Shown: positions 8,267-17,356 of the stretch, one piece after another
Layout: each line of letters begins with the position of its first letter
Numbering within the stretch: the stretch's first letter is position 1
Assembly (NCBI RefSeq): GCF_003149085.1
Contig: NZ_QGDT01000004.1
Location: 62,001-126,000, forward strand
DNA: 64,000 nucleotides
Direction: 5' to 3'
DNA from: Dyadobacter jejuensis
GTDB lineage: Bacteria; Bacteroidota; Bacteroidia; Cytophagales; Spirosomataceae
Made by a program: the position numbers and the translations under genes
Notes under the pieces: model-generated
What the model was told of the DNA's origin: nothing
What the model saw: only the letters and a program-made list of their open reading frames with translations
Databases searched by the model: none

Positions 8267-10156
8267 ATGAGAATACAGACCTTTGAACAATATCAAGAGG
8301 CTTACAATCAAAGTGTCGAAGACCCAGAAGGATTTTGGGCCGAAATCGCCCAGCAGTTTACTTGGAGAAAACCTTGGAAAAAGGTTTTAAACTGGAACTT
8401 CAATGAAGGGGTAACCAAGTGGTTTGAAGGAGGTGAATTAAATATTACCGAAAATGCTTTGGACCGGCATTTGGCGGAAAGGGGAGAGCAATCGGCGATC
8501 ATTTGGGAGCCTAACGATCCCGACGAACGTTCGGTCGAAATTTCCTACCGCGTTTTGCATGATAGGGTATGTCGATTTGCCAATGTTCTAAAAAAGCATG
8601 GGGTTCAAAAAGGAGATAGGGTATGTATTTATTTGCCTATGGTACCCGAGCTCGCCGTGGCGGTGTTAGCTTGTGCGCGTATAGGGGCTATTCATTCGGT
8701 AGTTTTCGGGGGGTTTTCGGCCAAGTCTATTGCCGACAGGATCAATGACGCGCAGTGCGGGATGGTGATCACCTCCGATGGAGCCTTTAGAGGTCCTAAG
8801 GTTATTCCTATGAAGGAGACCGTCGACGACGCCCTGGAGCAATGTAACAGTGTGAAGAATGTGATCGTGATGGCGCGTACCCGAACTCCCGTCTCGATGC
8901 TTAAGGGACGTGACCTATGGTGGGAAGAGGAAGTGAAGCATGTGGACTCTATTTGCCCTGCTGAGCCTATGAATGCCGAGGACCCTCTCTTTATTTTGTA
9001 CACGTCCGGCTCTACGGGCAAGCCCAAAGGAGTGGTGCATACCTGTGGAGGCTATATGGTGTATGCCACCTACACCTTTACCAATGTTTTTCAATATGAA
9101 CCTGGGGAAGTGCATTTCTGTACCGCCGATATAGGTTGGATCACCGGTCATAGTTATATTGTGTATGGTCCGCTGTGCTCAGGGGCCACTTCACTTATTT
9201 TTGAAGGAGTACCTACCTTTCCCGATGCCAGCCGTTATTGGAAAATCGTTGAGAAACACAAGGTAAATATTCTCTATACTGCTCCTACAGCCATCCGTTC
9301 TTTAATGGGCTATGGATTACACTTTGTAAAAGATCATGATCTCTCTTCACTTACCAAGCTAGGTTCGGTTGGGGAGCCTATCAACCAGGAAGCCTGGCAT
9401 TGGTTCAAAATCAATATTGGACGCAATATTTGTCCATTAGTGGACACTTGGTGGCAAACCGAAACGGGAGGTATTATGATCGCGCCCTTAGCGGGGATCA
9501 CTCCTGAGAAGCCATCTTTTGCCACACTACCATTACCTGGCGTGCAGCCCGTGTTGGTCGATGAAAATGGTAATGTTTTGGAAGGAAATGGCGTTTCAGG
9601 AAATTTGTGCATTAAGTTTCCCTGGCCCGGAATCATTCGTACGATTTACGGGGATCAGCTACGTAACAAGCAGACGTATTTTTCTACTTACGAAGGCATG
9701 TACTTTACGGGCGATGGTTGCCTTCGCGACGAAGATGGCTACTACCGCATTACGGGTAGGGTCGATGACGTATTAAACGTGTCGGGCCATAGGATAGGTA
9801 CTGCCGAAGTAGAAAACGCCATCAATATGCATTTGGGCGTGGTGGAATCGGCCATAGTGGGCTATCCGCACGATATTAAGGGGCAGGGTATCTACGCCTT
9901 TATTATTACCGACCAAAAACCGGAGGATCCCGAAATGTTCCGAAAGGGTATTGCCGCTACGGTTTCTCGAATTATAGGGCCTATCGCCAAACCCGATAAG
10001 ATCCAATTCGTAAGTGGCTTGCCAAAAACACGATCAGGGAAAATTATGCGACGAATTTTGAGGAAAATTTCTGAGGGCCAGTTTGATAGCCTGGGAGATA
10101 CTTCTACGCTATTAGATCCCGCCGTTGTAGAGGAGATTAAAGAAGGAGCCTTGTAG
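8267..10156 (+). CDS. acs: Acetyl-CoA synthetase (AMP-forming)
   Basis: The 629-residue enzyme activates acetate with ATP and CoA to give acetyl-CoA, AMP and pyrophosphate. The adenylation P-loop is [19 protein letters not shown]. The acetate-pocket region contains WWQTETGG, and the hinge region is [18 protein letters not shown]. The C-terminal motif [14 protein letters not shown] holds the catalytic Lys that is the usual site of regulatory acetylation. I place the start at the ATG at 8267 ([13 protein letters not shown]), which matches the family. The TTG at 8210 would add 19 atypical residues. The length is near the family norm of about 650. It is a single gene closed by a strong terminator. 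Confidence 0.97.
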   Translation: MRIQTFEQYQEAYNQSVEDPEGFWAEIAQQFTWRKPWKKVLNWNFNEGVTKWFEGGELNITENALDRHLAERGEQSAIIWEPNDPDERSVEISYRVLHDRVCRFANVLKKHGVQKGDRVCIYLPMVPELAVAVLACARIGAIHSVVFGGFSAKSIADRINDAQCGMVITSDGAFRGPKVIPMKETVDDALEQCNSVKNVIVMARTRTPVSMLKGRDLWWEEEVKHVDSICPAEPMNAEDPLFILYTSGSTGKPKGVVHTCGGYMVYATYTFTNVFQYEPGEVHFCTADIGWITGHSYIVYGPLCSGATSLIFEGVPTFPDASRYWKIVEKHKVNILYTAPTAIRSLMGYGLHFVKDHDLSSLTKLGSVGEPINQEAWHWFKINIGRNICPLVDTWWQTETGGIMIAPLAGITPEKPSFATLPLPGVQPVLVDENGNVLEGNGVSGNLCIKFPWPGIIRTIYGDQLRNKQTYFSTYEGMYFTGDGCLRDEDGYYRITGRVDDVLNVSGHRIGTAEVENAINMHLGVVESAIVGYPHDIKGQGIYAFIITDQKPEDPEMFRKGIAATVSRIIGPIAKPDKIQFVSGLPKTRSGKIMRRILRKISEGQFDSLGDTSTLLDPAVVEEIKEGAL

Positions 10157-10176
10157 TGCTCATATAACCTGCAGTT

Positions 10177-10214
10177 AAAAAGGCCGGTTGGGATTCGTCC
10201 CGACCGGCCTTTTT
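10177..10214 (+). terminator. Intrinsic terminator after acs
   Basis: A long stem pairs AAAAAGGCCGGT with ACCGGCCTTTTT. It continues through a T-G wobble and GGGA/TCCC to a TTCG tetraloop. It lies 20 bases after the acs stop. Confidence 0.92.
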
Positions 10215-10253
10215 AGTATAGTAATGATCCTCGTTTTTTGTTTGACATTTCAC

Positions 10254-10409
10254 CTAGGCCTTTTTGATGGACCCTTTCTGCGGACTACAGCCACAGCCCT
10301 TGCCGCAACCTGAGCCTTGCTCAATGGATAGGGCCTTATATAACCTCCAGCCCATAAACCCTACGGCCGCCGCAAATAATACTAAAACAATGATACTTTG
10401 ACTGTCCAT
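10254..10409 (-). CDS. FeoB-associated Cys-rich membrane protein-like small ORF
   Basis: This small gene of 51 codons starts at an ATG (10409-10407) and ends at TAG (10256-10254). The product has one N-terminal membrane helix (residues 5-24), then a Lys/Tyr anchor and a cysteine-rich tail GSGCGKGCGCSPQKG. That layout, a single helix plus a CxxxCxC cluster, matches the small proteins usually encoded beside feoB in ferrous-iron uptake loci. No feoA or feoB is within this window. It starts 14 bases after the stop of the BstA-like gene and so is probably the last gene of the minus-strand unit. The reading frame and helix are seen directly. The iron link is inferred from the family. Confidence 0.75.
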   Translation of the reverse strand: MDSQSIIVLVLFAAAVGFMGWRLYKALSIEQGSGCGKGCGCSPQKGSIKKA

Positions 10410-10423
10410 GCCCTTTCAACAGA

Positions 10424-10969
10424 TTATGCTTGCCAATTGTTCCGGGCTGCCAAGTGGAATACTTGTTGGTAATGATGTTCACTGTGCCAGGCGTACTGGG
10501 CTATTACTTCATCGAGTCTAAATACCTTCCCCGCTTCTGGGTGGGTGTAGGTTCGGGCCATATCGGCAGCGTTCATGGAGTTGAGGAGCAACACCCAGCG
10601 TAGGTGTATGTAGCGTATTAGCTGGGTGGACAAATCGATGGGGGCCGTTTTCGCATCTGGCAATTCCGCCCAAAGCGCCTCCTCATATGGCTTAATTACC
10701 GGGTTCTCCTCCGTAAGGGCGAGCCTAAAACGCGTATAGGCATTCATATGGCTATCGGCCACATGATGTACTACCTGTCGTACCGTCCAGCCATCGGGGC
10801 GATAAACGGTGTTGAGCTTTTCGGCGTTCCAGTTGCCTAGTAAGTTTATGAATTTTGATGGGAGTGCGCTGATAATCTGTATATTGGTTCTGATGTCGGA
10901 TTCGCTATAGCTGGGCTGGGGGCTGAATCGCCCGATGGGATATTTTAAATTTTCTAGTTCCATCATCAT
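10424..10969 (-). CDS. DinB/YfiT family putative metal-dependent hydrolase (BstA-like)
   Basis: The 181-residue product belongs to the DinB four-helix fold and resembles the YfiT/BstA group. The likely metal-binding histidines are in RQVVHHVADSHMN (around residue 65) and in AWHSEHHYQ near the C-terminus. The opening LKYPIGRFSPQPSYS is also characteristic of YfiT. Some relatives transfer bacillithiol to electrophiles; others have no known substrate, so I do not assign one. The start could be any of the three leading Met codons. It lies 38 bases downstream of the inositol-phosphatase-type gene and 14 bases upstream of the Cys-rich small gene, consistent with an operon. Confidence 0.88.
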   Translation of the reverse strand: MMMELENLKYPIGRFSPQPSYSESDIRTNIQIISALPSKFINLLGNWNAEKLNTVYRPDGWTVRQVVHHVADSHMNAYTRFRLALTEENPVIKPYEEALWAELPDAKTAPIDLSTQLIRYIHLRWVLLLNSMNAADMARTYTHPEAGKVFRLDEVIAQYAWHSEHHYQQVFHLAARNNWQA

Positions 10970-11007
10970 GTAGGTAAGCGTTAATATGGTTTAAAAATAA
11001 TATCCTA

Positions 11008-11799
11008 TTAAAAATGAGCGCGGATGGTCTCCATCAATTCCTGTTGAGAACCGCAGCCGGCCACAATGTTTCCACCAAAAAGGTAGCTGTCCCCTCCATT
11101 GAAGTCGGTCACGGTGCCTCCTGCTTCTTGAATGAGCAATACGCCAGCGGCCATGTCCCACGACTTCAAATTGTACTCGTAGAAGCCCTCAAAACGCCCT
11201 GCGGCTACATAGGCTAAGTCTACGGCTGCTGCCCCTAGTCGACGTACCCCATGGGTTTTTTGCATGAGCAATTCGAGTATATACATATACCTTTTTTGTT
11301 TTTCAAAGGTATAGTAGGGGAAACCTGTAGCGATAAGGCTTTCGTCTAACCTGCTTACAGACGATACCTGGAGCTTTTTACCATTGCACCAGGCTCCTCC
11401 ACCTTGCCATGCCGAAAAGAGCTCGTCTCTACTTGGTTCATGTATCACCCCCAATAGCACTTCCTTTCCACGAGCCAAGGCTACACTGACACAATAAATC
11501 GGAAGCCCATGTATGAAATTGGTGGTGCCGTCCAAGGGGTCTATGATCCAGTTTAAGGCGGTTGGGTCGGGCTCCATACCCGACATGCCTTCTTCGGTAA
11601 TAAAGCTTGCTTCAGGCAGCAGGGCCTTAAGTTCTTTGATGAGCAGCTTTTCGGCCTCCTTGTCTACATAGGAAACCATATTGTTAATGTCTTTGTACTC
11701 AATTTTTTCCTTCGAAAACTCCGCAGCTTCCTTTTGTATGAAGGCCGATGCCAGCTTCACGATATCAATGGTCTTCTTTGTGAGCAGTTCTAGGTTCAT
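11008..11799 (-). CDS. Inositol monophosphatase family protein
   Basis: The 263-residue cytoplasmic enzyme has the full signature set of Mg2+-dependent inositol-monophosphatase-type phosphatases. FITEEGMSG carries the first metal-binding Glu, IDPLDGTTNFIHGLP the central Asp cluster, and SWDMAAGVLLIQEAGG the C-terminal metal-binding Asp. Family members hydrolyse myo-inositol phosphates, PAP or sugar phosphates, or act in rRNA processing (SuhB). The substrate here is open. The start overlaps the end of the upstream DUF4105 gene by 35 bases on the same strand in a different frame, which indicates translational coupling. Confidence 0.92.
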   Translation of the reverse strand: MNLELLTKKTIDIVKLASAFIQKEAAEFSKEKIEYKDINNMVSYVDKEAEKLLIKELKALLPEASFITEEGMSGMEPDPTALNWIIDPLDGTTNFIHGLPIYCVSVALARGKEVLLGVIHEPSRDELFSAWQGGGAWCNGKKLQVSSVSRLDESLIATGFPYYTFEKQKRYMYILELLMQKTHGVRRLGAAAVDLAYVAAGRFEGFYEYNLKSWDMAAGVLLIQEAGGTVTDFNGGDSYLFGGNIVAGCGSQQELMETIRAHF

Positions 11800-13000
11800 G
11801 TTGCATTTCCCCTTCTATGGGGATGTTAGAAAGTGAATTGTTAATATAGTATACCCTGGTAATTAACATGACCAGTATCGGAATGAGTACTAGATTATGC
11901 TTCTCTAGGATTCCGGTAGCACAAAGTAGGAGAAATCCATAAAAAACCAAAAAGAACTGAAACCATACGGGTCTTTTGTTTTTAGAAAACATATACACGA
12001 TGGGAATCCACAAGGGGAAGGCCCATAAGATATCGAAGTTGAAACTCGTAACACCGTGATTGGTACCGAACCACAGCAAGAGTATAAACCAGCCCATTAC
12101 CCCACAAATAGTGAAGAGGATTTTGTCTAGTATAAAATTGAGTTTGTTCTTTTTGATCTGCCAAACGGTAAACAGAACCACTAAGACGGCCAATGCCCAG
12201 AAGGTGTTTTTAGGAGTGAATACGGTTTCATAGGCTACCGGACTGGCGGCATACAGGATGGTTTCGTTCGCTACGAGTGGAACGGTCAGCGAATCGGTTT
12301 TTAGGGTGGCGGCAGCAAATGCGGCCGAAAGGTTATCGGGTAAAAACGTGGCTTGCATGGGACTGGCCAACTCGTCGGAAGGGGCGCCTATGGCCAGATC
12401 CATCCCGAAGTCGGCCCATGGGTTTTGTACATAGGCATACTTGTCGATCCATTCCCGGAAACTTCTTTTTTCGGCCGTATAACCCGGGTAGATTAGGCTA
12501 TCGCCACAGGCCATTTGTAATGCCAGGCCGAGTCGGGTAGCACAATTGTCAAAGAAAAACTTGTATTGGTATTCTCTGTTTTCGGGTAAGTAGTTGGTTT
12601 CTAGGTACTGATATAGCTTTTCTTTTTGAGAGGGGGAAAGGTTCAGTACTTGCTGCTTGATGGAGCGGTTTTCGGACTGCCAATAAGCCGCTTGTGGGGC
12701 CAATGGGGCCACAGAAATGGTATAAGGTAAGGTGCCGCGTAGAAATTTAACATAAAAATTCCCAGTCTCAAAACTAAATGTCCCGTAGCTATAAGCCCGG
12801 TCCATGCCCGTAGCCGGGTCGCTAAACCACAGTACACTATGGCCGAAACCGGAATATAATTCGGTGCCTGGGCCTACGGTTACCAAGCTTACTCTGGCAT
12901 CGGGACTTAAGGTTTGAGCCTGTGTGATGGCTCCTGGAAGGATGAACAGGAGGGTCGTCCAAACAATATAAAAAACGAATGATTTTCTCTGATAAAACAT
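11765..13000 (-). CDS. DUF4105 domain-containing membrane protein
   Basis: The 411-residue product has a signal peptide (residues 1-29, ending AITQAQ) and a periplasmic domain of about 200 residues. Five membrane helices follow between residues 245 and 395. The periplasmic part shows DUF4105 features: LYSGFGHSVLWFSDP, AYSYGTFSFETGNFYVKFLR and FFFDNCATRL. The conserved His and Cys in these motifs suggest a Cys/His hydrolase-like fold, as proposed for related NlpC/P60-type proteins, but no function is proven. Its 3' end overlaps the inositol-phosphatase-type gene by 35 bases, and rsmI lies 39 bases upstream on the same strand. The C-terminal tail is very polar (HEPRTAHKEDH). Confidence 0.85.
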   Translation of the reverse strand: MFYQRKSFVFYIVWTTLLFILPGAITQAQTLSPDARVSLVTVGPGTELYSGFGHSVLWFSDPATGMDRAYSYGTFSFETGNFYVKFLRGTLPYTISVAPLAPQAAYWQSENRSIKQQVLNLSPSQKEKLYQYLETNYLPENREYQYKFFFDNCATRLGLALQMACGDSLIYPGYTAEKRSFREWIDKYAYVQNPWADFGMDLAIGAPSDELASPMQATFLPDNLSAAFAAATLKTDSLTVPLVANETILYAASPVAYETVFTPKNTFWALAVLVVLFTVWQIKKNKLNFILDKILFTICGVMGWFILLLWFGTNHGVTSFNFDILWAFPLWIPIVYMFSKNKRPVWFQFFLVFYGFLLLCATGILEKHNLVLIPILVMLITRVYYINNSLSNIPIEGEMQHEPRTAHKEDH

Positions 13001-13039
13001 GGCTGTCGTAGATGGTAATGGTATCTTTTTAGGATCGGG

Positions 13040-13732
13040 TCAGTTTTCTTGATTTTTTTTGCCAGAAGGTTTTCCTCCTAACACAATCACAATTTCACCT
13101 TTTATTGTCTTACTTTCAAAATAAGCGATTACTTCTGATAAGGTACCCCGAACATTTTCTTCATAAATTTTGGACAGCTCCCTGGATACGCTTACGGGCC
13201 GATCGGCTCCGAAAAATTCAGAAAACTGTTGTAGCGCCTTAAGTAAACGGTGGGGCGACTCATAGAAGATCATGGTTCGCTCTTGGTCCACCAGGTTCTG
13301 TAATCGTGTCTGCCGTCCTTTTTTATGGGGCAAAAAACCCTCAAATACGAAGCGGTCGGTCGGTAATCCAGAGTTAACCAATGCAGGCACGAAGGCGGTT
13401 GGTCCGGGGAGGCATTCTATGGCAATGTCTTCCTGTATACAGGCTCTTACGAGCAAGAATCCCGGGTCGGAAACTGCCGGTGTTCCAGCATCCGAAATCA
13501 GGGCCATGGTTTCGCCCTTTTTGATACGGTCCATAACCCGTGCTACTGACTGGTGTTCATTATGAATATGGTAGCTGAGCATAGGCTTGGAAATGCCCAG
13601 GTGTTTTAACAAATTCCCAGAAGTACGGGTGTCTTCTGCTAGGACTACGTCGACGGATTTGAGTATATTGATGGCCCGCAAGGTGATGTCCTCCAGATTT
13701 CCAATTGGGGTAGGGACTATATAAAGTTTCAT
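13040..13732 (-). CDS. rsmI: 16S rRNA (cytidine(1402)-2'-O)-methyltransferase
   Basis: This 230-residue enzyme methylates the ribose 2'-O of C1402 in 16S rRNA at the decoding site. The N-terminus MKLYIVPTPIGNLEDITLRA is diagnostic. It is followed by VLAEDTRTSGNLL, ALISDAGTPAVSDPGFLLV and FEGFLPHKKGRQ, all hallmarks of the tetrapyrrole-methylase-fold RsmI. It is shorter than the E. coli protein (286 residues) because the C-terminal helical domain is reduced. I place the start at the ATG at 13732; the ATG 12 bases upstream would add four residues that are not conserved. The terminator of phhB (13743-13764) lies directly upstream. Confidence 0.95.
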   Translation of the reverse strand: MKLYIVPTPIGNLEDITLRAINILKSVDVVLAEDTRTSGNLLKHLGISKPMLSYHIHNEHQSVARVMDRIKKGETMALISDAGTPAVSDPGFLLVRACIQEDIAIECLPGPTAFVPALVNSGLPTDRFVFEGFLPHKKGRQTRLQNLVDQERTMIFYESPHRLLKALQQFSEFFGADRPVSVSRELSKIYEENVRGTLSEVIAYFESKTIKGEIVIVLGGKPSGKKNQEN

Positions 13733-13742
13733 GATGGCATTC

Positions 13743-13764
13743 AAAAAAAACGACCCTTAGGTCG
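13743..13764 (-). terminator. Short intrinsic terminator after phhB
   Basis: Read on the minus strand, CGACC pairs with GGTCG across a TAAG loop, and eight T follow directly. It starts 12 bases after the phhB stop and reaches to 11 bases before the rsmI start. It therefore separates the two transcripts, at least partly. Confidence 0.7.
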
Positions 13765-13776
13765 GTTCACAGTTGG

Positions 13777-14034
13777 TTATGGCAAGTATTTCTGAGCAAT
13801 GATATCGATCTTAGAGGCAAGGGAACGGTCCTTTTCGGTCACCGTATTGCCGGCATCGTGTGTGGTGAGTGTTATGATTACCTTGTTATAGACATTGGAC
13901 CAGTTGGGATGATGCCCCTGTTGTTCGGCTACCAGTGCCACCTCCTTCATAAATTCGAAGGCTACTAGGAAATCTTTGAAGAGAAAAGTACGGGTAAGCT
14001 GATCGTTGGATTCTTGCCAAATGGGGTCCATCAT
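13777..14034 (-). CDS. phhB: 4a-hydroxytetrahydrobiopterin dehydratase (pterin carbinolamine dehydratase)
   Basis: This 85-residue cytoplasmic protein has the pterin-4a-carbinolamine dehydratase signature: EQQGHHPNWSNVYNKVIITL followed by THDAGNTVTEKD. It contains the catalytic His-His-Pro and the later His and Asp at normal spacing. The enzyme dehydrates 4a-hydroxytetrahydrobiopterin during regeneration of the cofactor of aromatic amino-acid hydroxylases. No such hydroxylase is in the window. The start MMDPIW (14034) fits the family; an upstream in-frame start at 14082 would add a non-homologous leader. A short terminator follows the gene. Confidence 0.93.
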   Translation of the reverse strand: MMDPIWQESNDQLTRTFLFKDFLVAFEFMKEVALVAEQQGHHPNWSNVYNKVIITLTTHDAGNTVTEKDRSLASKIDIIAQKYLP

Positions 14035-14132
14035 AATGCGATTGTCGAGGTGAAATAAGATAATTTGGGAAGGATAAACCAAAACTCCCTAGGAATGGTT
14101 TAACGAAGATACAAGGAAACTCTTGTTTTTTA

Positions 14133-14160
14133 GTTAATCGTAAGGGATCCTTTATATTTG
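14133..14160 (+). promoter_or_regulatory. Predicted Bacteroidota promoter for the OsmC gene
   Basis: A TTG (14133-14135) is followed after 17 bases by TATATTTG (14153-14160), an exact match to the TAnnTTTG -7 element of Bacteroidota. It points toward the OsmC gene and would give a leader of about 70 bases. Confidence 0.65.
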
Positions 14161-14237
14161 CATTTTTTTCGAGGATATTTTCTTCAACTGTGGCACCCGC
14201 TGTGCCGGCTATTACGTAACAACTGAAAGTATAAGAT

Positions 14238-14657
14238 ATGAAAATTGAAATGGTACGCGTCGACGACGCATTTCACTTCGAAGGAACGGGTTCTTCGTCG
14301 GTGACTGTCCATACGGATGCCTCAGAGGCTGTAGGAGGGAGTAATGCAGGTGTACGACCCATGGAGTTGCTTTTGATGGGGCTCGCGAGTTGCAGCGCTA
14401 TAGATGTAGTCCTGATCCTGAAAAAACAGAGACAAGAAATTACCGACTTTCGTGTGGTGGTAGAAGGGGAACGGCAGGAAGAGGAAGGCACCAAGCGCAG
14501 TCCATTTCGGACCATACACCTTACCTTTAAACTGACCGGGGAGTCCTTGGACGAAAACAAAATAAACCGCGCAATAGGCCTTTCAATGGAGAAATACTGC
14601 TCGGCGACGGCTCAGTTGGAAGCCCTGGCCACCATTACCTATAGTGTCGAAATGTAA
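14238..14657 (+). CDS. OsmC/Ohr family protein
   Basis: The 139-residue cytoplasmic protein has the OsmC fold. The two cysteines expected of a peroxidase active site are present in LMGLASCSAIDVV (about residue 53) and in SMEKYCSATAQLEA (about residue 120). Members reduce organic hydroperoxides with the two Cys. The sequence is closer to the general OsmC/YhfA-like group than to Ohr, because it has an acidic insert (ERQEEEGTKRSP) before the second half. It is transcribed from its own promoter in a 155-base spacer and is followed 118 bases later by thyA. Confidence 0.9.
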   Translation: MKIEMVRVDDAFHFEGTGSSSVTVHTDASEAVGGSNAGVRPMELLLMGLASCSAIDVVLILKKQRQEITDFRVVVEGERQEEEGTKRSPFRTIHLTFKLTGESLDENKINRAIGLSMEKYCSATAQLEALATITYSVEM

Positions 14658-14775
14658 GATTCTGCACGGGGTGCAGTGACTAAGGCTGTTTTGGCCGTAT
14701 TAATCTTAAAATCTGATTTGCTGACCAATCCCTATCCTCAGGAAGGGGCTCAGGCAGTAATTACTTTATACAACC

Positions 14776-15597
14776 ATGCAACAATATCATAATCTGCTCC
14801 GGCATGTCCTAGAAAATGGGGTGAAGAAGACCGATCGTACCGGAACGGGAACTTTAAGCGTATTTGGCTATCAAATGCGTTTCGATTTGAAAGACGGCTT
14901 TCCATTGGTCACTACCAAAAAGGTGCATATGAAGTCGGTTATCCATGAGTTATTATGGTTTTTGCAGGGAGATACCAATATTGCCTATCTGAAAGATAAT
15001 GGTGTCTCTATTTGGAACGAATGGGCCGATGCCAATGGGGACTTAGGGCCTGTGTATGGAAAACAGTGGCGAAGCTGGTCGGGTCCTAATGGACAGTCGG
15101 TCGATCAATTACAAGAGGTTTTGAAACAGTTGAAGCATAGTCCCGACTCACGTCGTATCATCGTTTCGGCATGGAACCCCGCTGAGCTTGGAGAGATGAA
15201 GCTTCAGCCCTGCCATGCCCTTTTTCAGTTCTATGTAGCACCACCCGCCGAGAACTCCCCCGATCCCAGAGGAAGGCTTTCTTGCCAGCTATATCAGCGA
15301 AGTGCGGACATTTTTTTGGGGGTGCCCTTTAATATTGCCAGCTATGCGCTCCTCACGATGATGATAGCCCAAGAGTGTGACTTGGCACTCGGCGATTTCG
15401 TGTGGACCGGTGGGGATACCCATATCTACTTAAACCATTTGGAGCAAGTGAACCTACAGTTGAGCCGGGAGCTCCGTCCCTTGCCCACCATGAAGCTCAA
15501 CCCCGATGTGAAGCAAGTGTTGGATTTTCGTTATGCCGATTTTCAATTGGAACAATATGACCCATGGCCGGGAATTAAAGCACCCGTGGCCGTATAG
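14776..15597 (+). CDS. thyA: Thymidylate synthase
   Basis: The 273-residue enzyme converts dUMP and methylene-tetrahydrofolate to dTMP and dihydrofolate. The N-terminal [20 protein letters not shown] is typical. The catalytic Cys is in [12 protein letters not shown], and the dUMP-binding arginines are in [20 protein letters not shown]. The folate-binding region is [16 protein letters not shown]. It is close to the usual 264 residues, with a small insertion of about 9 residues ([12 protein letters not shown]) near the active site, a place where Bacteroidota enzymes vary. No dihydrofolate reductase gene follows. The next gene is a membrane channel 76 bases away. Confidence 0.97.
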   Translation: MQQYHNLLRHVLENGVKKTDRTGTGTLSVFGYQMRFDLKDGFPLVTTKKVHMKSVIHELLWFLQGDTNIAYLKDNGVSIWNEWADANGDLGPVYGKQWRSWSGPNGQSVDQLQEVLKQLKHSPDSRRIIVSAWNPAELGEMKLQPCHALFQFYVAPPAENSPDPRGRLSCQLYQRSADIFLGVPFNIASYALLTMMIAQECDLALGDFVWTGGDTHIYLNHLEQVNLQLSRELRPLPTMKLNPDVKQVLDFRYADFQLEQYDPWPGIKAPVAV

Positions 15598-15673
15598 CCC
15601 TGTTTACTTCTTTTTTTATTTATTAATCACCCATTCGTTGAGGCTCCTTCCTAAAAGTGGAAGGATCTGAATC

Positions 15674-16282
15674 ATGAAAATTCAATACATTCTGGAAATC
15701 GTGGGGACATTCTCCTTCGCCATCTCCGGAGCCCTAGCCGTTAGGGATCAGAAACACCAAGACTGGTTTAGTGCCTCTTTTACCGCCTTTATTACCTCCA
15801 TAGGTGGGGGTACGCTACGGGACATTTTATTGGATAGCTATCCTTTGGTTTGGATCAGCGACATTACCATCATCTACGCCGTTATGGCTGGGATACTGGT
15901 TACCTTCGTCTTTTATAAATACCTTATAGGTTTGCGGAAGACTTTGTTTTTCTTCGATACCTGGGGTATCGCACTTTTTACAATTGTCGGGACCGAAAAG
16001 GCCTTACACCTAGGCGTCAGGCCCGAAATAGCCGCCATTATGGGGGTGTTTTCTGCCGTCATGGGAGGGGTAATACGGGATGTGATGACCAACGAAATCC
16101 CAATTATATATAGTAGGGAGGTTTATGCCACGGCTTGTTTTACGGGCGCCTGCACTTATTTGATGCTGAATGGGATGGGGGTAGGACGTTACACAGCCTT
16201 TATAACCGCCGCTTTCGTCATTATTATAATTAGGATATTGGCTGTGAAATACAAATGGCGGGTACCAGCCTTCTTTCGTTAG
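15674..16282 (+). CDS. TRIC-type trimeric intracellular cation channel family protein (UPF0126)
   Basis: The 202-residue inner-membrane protein has about seven hydrophobic segments arranged as two repeats. Each repeat carries the family's glycine/arginine turn: SIGGGTLRDILLD in the first half and VMGGVIRDVMTNEIP in the second. Bacterial homologues form trimeric cation-permeable channels. The N-terminal FSFAISGALAVRDQK is also typical. It ends 12 bases before a strong bidirectional terminator. The physiological ion in this organism is unknown. Confidence 0.92.
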   Translation: MKIQYILEIVGTFSFAISGALAVRDQKHQDWFSASFTAFITSIGGGTLRDILLDSYPLVWISDITIIYAVMAGILVTFVFYKYLIGLRKTLFFFDTWGIALFTIVGTEKALHLGVRPEIAAIMGVFSAVMGGVIRDVMTNEIPIIYSREVYATACFTGACTYLMLNGMGVGRYTAFITAAFVIIIIRILAVKYKWRVPAFFR

Positions 16283-16294
16283 TCGCCGAGCTAT

Positions 16295-16342
16295 CCTATA
16301 AAAACAGCGCTATTCGTACTCGAATAGCGCTGTTTTTATAGG
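16295..16342. terminator. Bidirectional intrinsic terminator
   Basis: A perfect 22-base inverted repeat (arms 16295-16316 and 16321-16342) encloses a TACT loop. The core AACAGCGCTATTCG is flanked by A and T runs. It serves the TRIC gene on the plus strand and the convergent DUF2911 gene. Confidence 0.92.
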
Positions 16343-16368
16343 GTATGGTAGTTTCAGTACCCACTGTC

Positions 16369-17277
16369 TTATTTTTTCTTCTTGGATTTTAGAGCAGGTG
16401 CCAAGCTTTTGACGGCAGGGAGGCTGGCTTGCATGTCCGTTATTCCTTTTTCGATTTGACCCTTAAAAAAACCAAAAGAGGAATCTCCTGAAGATTGTCC
16501 AATCGCTAGGGCTTTCTGCGCCAAGGGAAGTGCTTCTGCTACTTTTCCTAGTTTACCAAGAATTTGAGCCTTTAGCCACAAGTTAGAAAACGTCTCTTTG
16601 ATCCCTATGGCCTTGTCGACCATCGACAGTGCCTGGCCCAAATCTTTCCCTTTAGAAAGCATATAGCCCGCAGTACTCTGCAAAAGGGCCGGATCTTCGG
16701 GCTTTTCTGCGATAGCCTTATTAAGTCCGGCCATCGTTAGCTCTTGAGTGTCTACCATCAATTCGATGGGGACGGTTACCGAGGCCCACGACAGATTCAT
16801 GACTGCCGAGCTGTCCGAAATATTAGAAAAGTCGATCGTAAAGGTCTCTGTAAAGTTAGAAGACTGTGGAGCCACCATCACTCTGGCTACGTCTTCGGCT
16901 TGGCTGTAATTGGCGGTACCCCCTTGTTTTACGTTTTTATTTAAAATAACAGTCCACGCACTTCCCGAAGGGATTGTAAACAAGGCATACTGGCCCGCAG
17001 GCACTTTGTGCCCACCAAATACAAATGCGGTGCTCGCTTCGAGGGTTGTGGCGGCGTTGGCTCCCGTTCTCCAGAGTTGATTGAGCGGAGCTAATGCGGA
17101 ACTATCCTGAAATGCTTTACGCCCCTTGATGCCAGGACGCGAATATTTTACGGTAAAGTCGGTTACGCCAACGGCCTGGGTAGTACTGGCTCCAGGGCTG
17201 GGCTGGGGAGTACGTTGTGCTGTAGCATGTACCAAGGTACCCATCGCAACTATCATTGTTAGGAAATACTTTTTCAT
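16369..17277 (-). CDS. DUF2911 domain-containing exported protein with TPR-like C-terminus
   Basis: This is a 302-residue exported protein with a signal peptide ending around VHATAQ. Residues 25-175 match DUF2911: VTDFTVKYSRPGIKGRKAF, LWRTGANAATTLE, KVPAGQYALFTIP and WTVILNK. The C-terminal 110 residues contain helical repeats of TPR character, for example ALSMVDKAIGIKETFSNLWL and ALPLAQKALAIG. DUF2911 proteins are widespread in Bacteroidota and have no assigned function. The domain resembles a carbohydrate-binding-like beta sandwich. It stands alone between a terminator and the divergent Nudix gene. Confidence 0.87.
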   Translation of the reverse strand: MKKYFLTMIVAMGTLVHATAQRTPQPSPGASTTQAVGVTDFTVKYSRPGIKGRKAFQDSSALAPLNQLWRTGANAATTLEASTAFVFGGHKVPAGQYALFTIPSGSAWTVILNKNVKQGGTANYSQAEDVARVMVAPQSSNFTETFTIDFSNISDSSAVMNLSWASVTVPIELMVDTQELTMAGLNKAIAEKPEDPALLQSTAGYMLSKGKDLGQALSMVDKAIGIKETFSNLWLKAQILGKLGKVAEALPLAQKALAIGQSSGDSSFGFFKGQIEKGITDMQASLPAVKSLAPALKSKKKK

Positions 17278-17356
17278 GTCAAATGTGTTTTTGAAGAATA
17301 TTTTATAAATCTTGCGACTAAATTAGTGGTATTTTATCAATAACCCTACCTGATTC

